The translations under genes and the position numbers were made by a program. This document shows, piece by piece, positions 61,112 through 64,000 of a stretch of DNA of 64,000 nt. Every line of letters begins with the position of its first letter. Position 1 is the stretch's first letter. The notes under the pieces were generated by a model that saw only the letters and a program-made list of their open reading frames with translations, was not told where the DNA came from and did not search any database. The DNA lies in contig DBTM01000052.1 in the NCBI GenBank assembly GCA_002307055.1, positions 1 to 64,000 on the forward strand. The letters run 5' to 3'. Origin of the DNA: Clostridiales bacterium UBA1316. GTDB taxonomy: Bacteria > Bacillota > Clostridia > Oscillospirales > Oscillospiraceae.

Positions 61112-62410
61112 TTATAATACCAATTCGGTATTTGCTGATTCAAGCGGAATATTCATATGGATGGAGACGATATATTTTGCGTCCTCGGATTCTGCGGTCA
61201 TAGACCCTTTATATTTATCAACGCATCTTTTTACATTTTTCAGTCCAAAGCCGTGTAATTTTGGATTCTCTGATGGCGTTGATATAAGCCGTTCGAACGG
61301 ATTTCTGATTTCATAGAATAAGATCGAGCCTTTTTGGATCAGCTGTATTGTAATTTTTTTATAAAAGCTTGTTAAATTGCCGCAGGCTTCAATCGCGTTA
61401 TCGAATGTATTACCGATAATAATGCTCAGATCAGCCGCTGAAATATTCAAGTCAGGCTGTACTCTGATATCGAGTTCTGTCTCAATATCCATTCTTCTGG
61501 CTTTTTGAATACCGGCGTTCAGCACCGCGCTGACCATTGTATTGCCGACATCAACGACATTACCGATGCCGTCGAATAAATCTGTTACCTGATTGATGCA
61601 TTCCTTGGCATGCACGATATCGTTCATGTTAATTAATTCATTCATGGTATTCAGATATTTTTTAATGTCGTGCCATAACGCTCTTGTTTCATATTGATCG
61701 TCTTTGATCTGATTAAGATATTCCAGTTTTGATTTATATTGCAGCTCTGCCAGCTCATTCTGTTTTTTTAATTCGCTGACTTTTTTGACTCTTTCAATAT
61801 ACAGGAAAATAATAATGTTGATGTAAAGAAGTCCAATGGAACCGGCAATAAAGCTCAGCGATATTTGTGCTTCGGAATTAAGCGTAGCAAGAAACATTAT
61901 ATAACAGATAAAAATGCTGAACCCCTGGCACAGCAGCAGCGGTATTGCTTCAACTAATGAATCCTGTGTTTTTTTCCAATTGGATAACTTGATAATTAAG
62001 AAGATACAGAAAAACTGAATCAGTGTGGATACAACAATAAATACCACTCGGTTGTTTCCATAGTCTTTTAAGGTTTCAGCGGGGATTCCGAAAAATGCGA
62101 TGATGCCCATGCTGGCCGTCTCGACGATGATATTAACCACGCACAGGAGAAGCGCGCTATAAAACGCACTTATCCATTTTGCTTTATAGAGTAATATGGG
62201 CAAAATCATGAATGAAGCGAACCCGTATATCAGCCTTATTAAAGGGTCCACAGGCAGGATACTGAGTACACTCAGACCGGCTCCGGTTATGATAAAGGCA
62301 AGCAGGCTGAAAGCTGTGCCCTTTATGCGGCTTTGATACAAGCCCCTTATGTATATGCTGAGCATCAGCATTTCAAATATTACTGTTGCGAATTCAATGG
62401 CAATATACAC
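61112..62410 (-). CDS. agrC: AgrC-like sensor histidine kinase (GHKL type)
   Basis: 432 residues from GTG 62410, with AGGAGG nine bases upstream. The first ~200 residues form six or seven membrane helices that bind the autoinducer in known AgrC proteins. A coiled-coil linker follows (~205-240). Then a dimerisation segment with the phospho-acceptor His in LWHDIKKYLNTM, and a GHKL ATPase domain (IIIGNTFDNAIEAC, HGFGLKNVKRCVDKYKGSMTAE). It lies six bases after agrA. Its expected ligand is the cyclic peptide encoded at 63265-63417. Confidence 0.92.
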   Translation of the reverse strand: MYIAIEFATVIFEMLMLSIYIRGLYQSRIKGTAFSLLAFIITGAGLSVLSILPVDPLIRLIYGFASFMILPILLYKAKWISAFYSALLLCVVNIIVETASMGIIAFFGIPAETLKDYGNNRVVFIVVSTLIQFFCIFLIIKLSNWKKTQDSLVEAIPLLLCQGFSIFICYIMFLATLNSEAQISLSFIAGSIGLLYINIIIFLYIERVKKVSELKKQNELAELQYKSKLEYLNQIKDDQYETRALWHDIKKYLNTMNELINMNDIVHAKECINQVTDLFDGIGNVVDVGNTMVSAVLNAGIQKARRMDIETELDIRVQPDLNISAADLSIIIGNTFDNAIEACGNLTSFYKKITIQLIQKGSILFYEIRNPFERLISTPSENPKLHGFGLKNVKRCVDKYKGSMTAESEDAKYIVSIHMNIPLESANTELVL

Positions 62411-62416
62411 CGTATG

Positions 62417-63097
62417 CTACCTCCTCAAATATTGGCGCAGCGCCTTGAAAACATCGTCTTTCCTTTTTCTGCTGATGGCTATTTTATGGTTATCTTTCAT
62501 AATGAACTCAGTCTGCGAGGCACTGACAACATGCTCTAAATTGATCAGGAAACTGTTGTGCGGACGAATAAAATAACTGCCGCTGAGCATCTCCTCAATA
62601 CTCTTCAAACTACCTCTGTATTCGTATGTATTGTTGCGCATCTGAATCTTGATACTGTGATCAAGCACCTCAAAATAAAAAATATCTTTCGTGGAAATCA
62701 GAAGGTTCTTCCCGTTAATTTCTATCATCAGCCTCTTGGGAACAATCTGCTCGATTGCTGCTGCCAAAACTTTTTCAAGCTGCTCATAGGTCACCGGCTT
62801 CATCAGGTATCGAAACGCAACCTCATACCCCTGTATCGTATATTTGCTGCTGTTCGTCACAAAGATAATCAGCGGTTTTTCCGCATTTTTTAAAATCTGT
62901 ACGGCCGCATCAAAACCGTTCAGCGGTTTCATCTCAATGTCTAAAAACATCAGCTCGTAAAACTCAGTTTCGAGTGCTTTTATTAAATCAACCGCGGAAA
63001 GATATACATCGCAGGCTAAGCTCGCGTCAAATTTGCGAATAAACTCTTTAATTATTGCCATGTCATTCTTGTCATCATCGCAAATTGCAATTTTCAT
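62417..63097 (-). CDS. agrA: AgrA-like LytTR response regulator
   Basis: 226 residues. Receiver domain (~1-120) with acidic pocket CDDDKND and phospho-acceptor Asp53 in MFLDIEMKPLNG. The C-terminal ~100 residues are a LytTR DNA-binding domain (KDIFYFEVLDHSIKIQMRNNTYEYRGSLKSIEEML, FIRPHNSFLINLEHV, ISRKRKDDVFKAL). GGGGG precedes the ATG. It is the first gene of the operon. LytTR proteins bind pairs of direct repeats about 21 bases apart, and such a pair is found at 63172-63200 in the divergent region. Confidence 0.93.
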   Translation of the reverse strand: MKIAICDDDKNDMAIIKEFIRKFDASLACDVYLSAVDLIKALETEFYELMFLDIEMKPLNGFDAAVQILKNAEKPLIIFVTNSSKYTIQGYEVAFRYLMKPVTYEQLEKVLAAAIEQIVPKRLMIEINGKNLLISTKDIFYFEVLDHSIKIQMRNNTYEYRGSLKSIEEMLSGSYFIRPHNSFLINLEHVVSASQTEFIMKDNHKIAISRKRKDDVFKALRQYLRR

Positions 63098-63171
63098 AGT
63101 AACCCCCAGACCTGTTTAGCCAATTGTTACACTAATGTATCATAAATTGTCAAAACAATCAATATTTGCAC

Positions 63172-63200
63172 GTTACGTCGCCATACCTGTAAGTTACGTC
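63172..63200 (+). promoter_or_regulatory. AgrA-box-like direct repeats before agrD
   Basis: GTTACGTC at 63172-63179 and again at 63193-63200, start to start 21 bases, so on one face of the helix. This is the spacing used by LytTR regulators, and the GTTA core agrees with known AgrA sites. The pair lies about 65 bases before the agrD start and faces the agrA promoter on the other strand. A TATTTT-like -10 follows further down. Confidence 0.65.
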
Positions 63201-63264
63201 AAAAGTATTGCTATTCTGCGCCGCATGTATTATTTTCTTACTAACTTATATAAGGAGGGCTCAT

Positions 63265-63417
63265 ATGAAGAAAATCACAGACGGCATCATCTTAAAAGCG
63301 GGTACTGCTCTTTCAAAAACCGCACTATCTTTAGCTGTGGCGTCAAGCAATGTGACTTGCTGGTTCTTCGCATATCAACCTGTGCAGCCCATGCAATTGG
63401 AGAAATTCAAAAAATAG
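63265..63417 (+). CDS. agrD: AgrD-like cyclic autoinducer propeptide
   Basis: 50 residues, ATG 63265 with AAGGAGGGC in front. An amphipathic N-terminal helix (MKKITDGIILKAGTALSK) is followed by the peptide region SSNVTCWFFAYQPVQPMQLEKFKK. A single Cys, then aromatic residues, then a QPxxP acidic/basic tail fits clostridial AgrD peptides. The ring would be Cys-Trp-Phe-Phe-Ala, or six-membered with Tyr; the exact cut is not decided by sequence. It is on the opposite strand to agrA-C-B, 167 bases from agrA, which is unusual. Processed by AgrB, sensed by AgrC. Confidence 0.85.
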   Translation: MKKITDGIILKAGTALSKTALSLAVASSNVTCWFFAYQPVQPMQLEKFKK

Positions 63418-63514
63418 TTTGAATTCGCGGCAGCAGCCTTATATTGTTTCGCACACGCATTTTACTTTACGTCCTAACCCCTTTTAACTTGCTTCCTTCT
63501 ACTCTTCTAATACC

Positions 63515-63560
63515 TAAATAAGGAGTGCGTTTCCGTAACAGGAAGCGCACTCCTTATTTA
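63515..63560. terminator. Long hairpin between agrD and the PAT gene
   Basis: TAAATAAGGAGTGCGTTTCC (63515-63534) pairs with GGAAGCGCACTCCTTATTTA (63541-63560) over about 20 bp with one G-U pair, six-base loop. A- and T-rich flanks make it work in both directions, ending agrD and the convergent acetyltransferase. Confidence 0.85.
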
Positions 63561-63591
63561 TTGCCGTTTTGAACAACGCCTAGCCTCTTCT

Positions 63592-64000
63592 TTATCGGCA
63601 GCCTTCACAGCGTTCGCTTTGGCTGCGCTTTTCCATCAAGAAATTGTCTCTCCATTGGCCGAATCGATCGCATCCTATTTTTTCTCTGTAGCCTACCATA
63701 CGAAAACCGCACTTTTCATGCAGACGAACGCTGGCGGAATTCTCCCGCATAATTCCTGATTGAAGCGTCCAAATATCGTTTTCTTCGGATAATCGGATTA
63801 CCGCATTGAGCAGCTTTGTCCCGGTTCCTTTGCCTTGGTAGTTTGAGTCAATATAGATGCTGACCTCAGCGACGCCGGTGTACACACAGCGGCTGGATAC
63901 CGGTGATAACGCGGTCCAGCCAACGACCTGATTTTCAGCTATTATGACCAGTCTGCATTGTTTCAAGTGCGCGCGGTCCCATTCCTCATAGGGCGGGCAG
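63592..64000 (-). CDS. Phosphinothricin-type GNAT acetyltransferase, cut by window edge
   Basis: The frame is open to the right edge: before the TTG codon at 63966 it reads PPYEEWDRAHLKQC, a conserved part of PAT-like enzymes, so the true start lies beyond 64000. Visible are VVGWTALSPVSSRCVYTGVAEVSIYI, the acetyl-CoA motif SNYQGKGTGTKLLNAVI and the NSASVRLHEKCGFRMVGYREKIG region with the usual ends. It acetylates a small amine, possibly an antibiotic; the C-terminal tail (RSQSERCEGC) ends the protein. Convergent with agrD, with a shared terminator. Confidence 0.88.
   Translation of the reverse strand, partial: CPPYEEWDRAHLKQCRLVIIAENQVVGWTALSPVSSRCVYTGVAEVSIYIDSNYQGKGTGTKLLNAVIRLSEENDIWTLQSGIMRENSASVRLHEKCGFRMVGYREKIGCDRFGQWRDNFLMEKRSQSERCEGCR

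Noticed and set aside
1..64000. CRISPR arrays, rRNA genes, complete tRNAs and insertion sequences
   Set aside because: I looked for regularly spaced repeats, rRNA-like segments, complete cloverleaves and transposase genes and found none; only the tRNA-Arg 3' fragment is supported.

Overview
The window is about half G+C and looks like a chromosome segment of a low-to-mid-GC Firmicute, most likely an anaerobic clostridium of the Oscillospiraceae/Ruminococcaceae kind. The reasons are strong AGGAGG-type ribosome sites, LacI-rich glycan loci with Lpl-type sugar ABC transporters, an agr quorum-sensing locus, SLH and zinc-ribbon proteins, and a sigma-28-type flagellin promoter. No species can be named from the sequence alone.

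Layout. (1) 1-5.8 kb: accessory DNA. A cut SseB-like gene is followed by a 5-kb cassette bounded by two related 148-bp direct repeats that end in a shared anticodon-loop core; the right copy is joined to the displaced 3' part of a tRNA-Arg(CCU). The cassette encodes an AlbA/Schlafen-type ATPase, a primase-helicase of the TOTE conflict-system type whose PLD-nuclease tail is cut off by a frameshift, and a small unknown protein. No integrase is visible in it. (2) 6-33 kb: a glycan-utilisation region. It has an Lpl-type ABC importer (binding protein, two permeases, MsmK/UgpC-type ATPase, YesL-like protein), three LacI regulators with recognisable palindromic operators, GH95 and GH43 glycosidases, a GH13_18 phosphorylase coupled to a P-loop kinase-like protein, six esterase or serine-hydrolase genes, an aldo/keto reductase and a zinc alcohol dehydrogenase. 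None of the enzymes has a signal peptide, so the picture is import of a decorated (acylated) oligosaccharide and removal of its side groups and sugars in the cytoplasm. (3) 33-44.5 kb: SLH surface protein, AIM24-like and zinc-ribbon proteins, a very large STAND-ATPase regulator with a C-terminal BTAD module, the potABCD polyamine importer and a second aldo/keto reductase. (4) 44.6-51.7 kb: a truncated HicB-like antitoxin, a heptad-repeat protein, recQ, an orphan flagellin with a sigma-28-type promoter, a DEDDh exonuclease, an HTH-methyltransferase interrupted by an in-frame amber codon and bracketed by REP-like palindromes, and a UroD-family protein. (5) 52-60.4 kb: lipoproteins, a cysteine hydrolase, two GNATs, an APH(6)-like kinase, pyruvate kinase and a chemotaxis receptor almost without an extracellular part. 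(6) 60.5-63.4 kb: an agr system in unusual order: agrA-agrC-agrB on the minus strand and a divergent agrD on the plus strand, with AgrA-box-like direct repeats between them. A PAT-type acetyltransferase is cut by the right edge.

The strongest leads are the integrase-less primase-helicase cassette at the tRNA-Arg, the divergent agrD with its operator, the amber-interrupted methyltransferase, the two LacI operator families, and the heptad-repeat protein.
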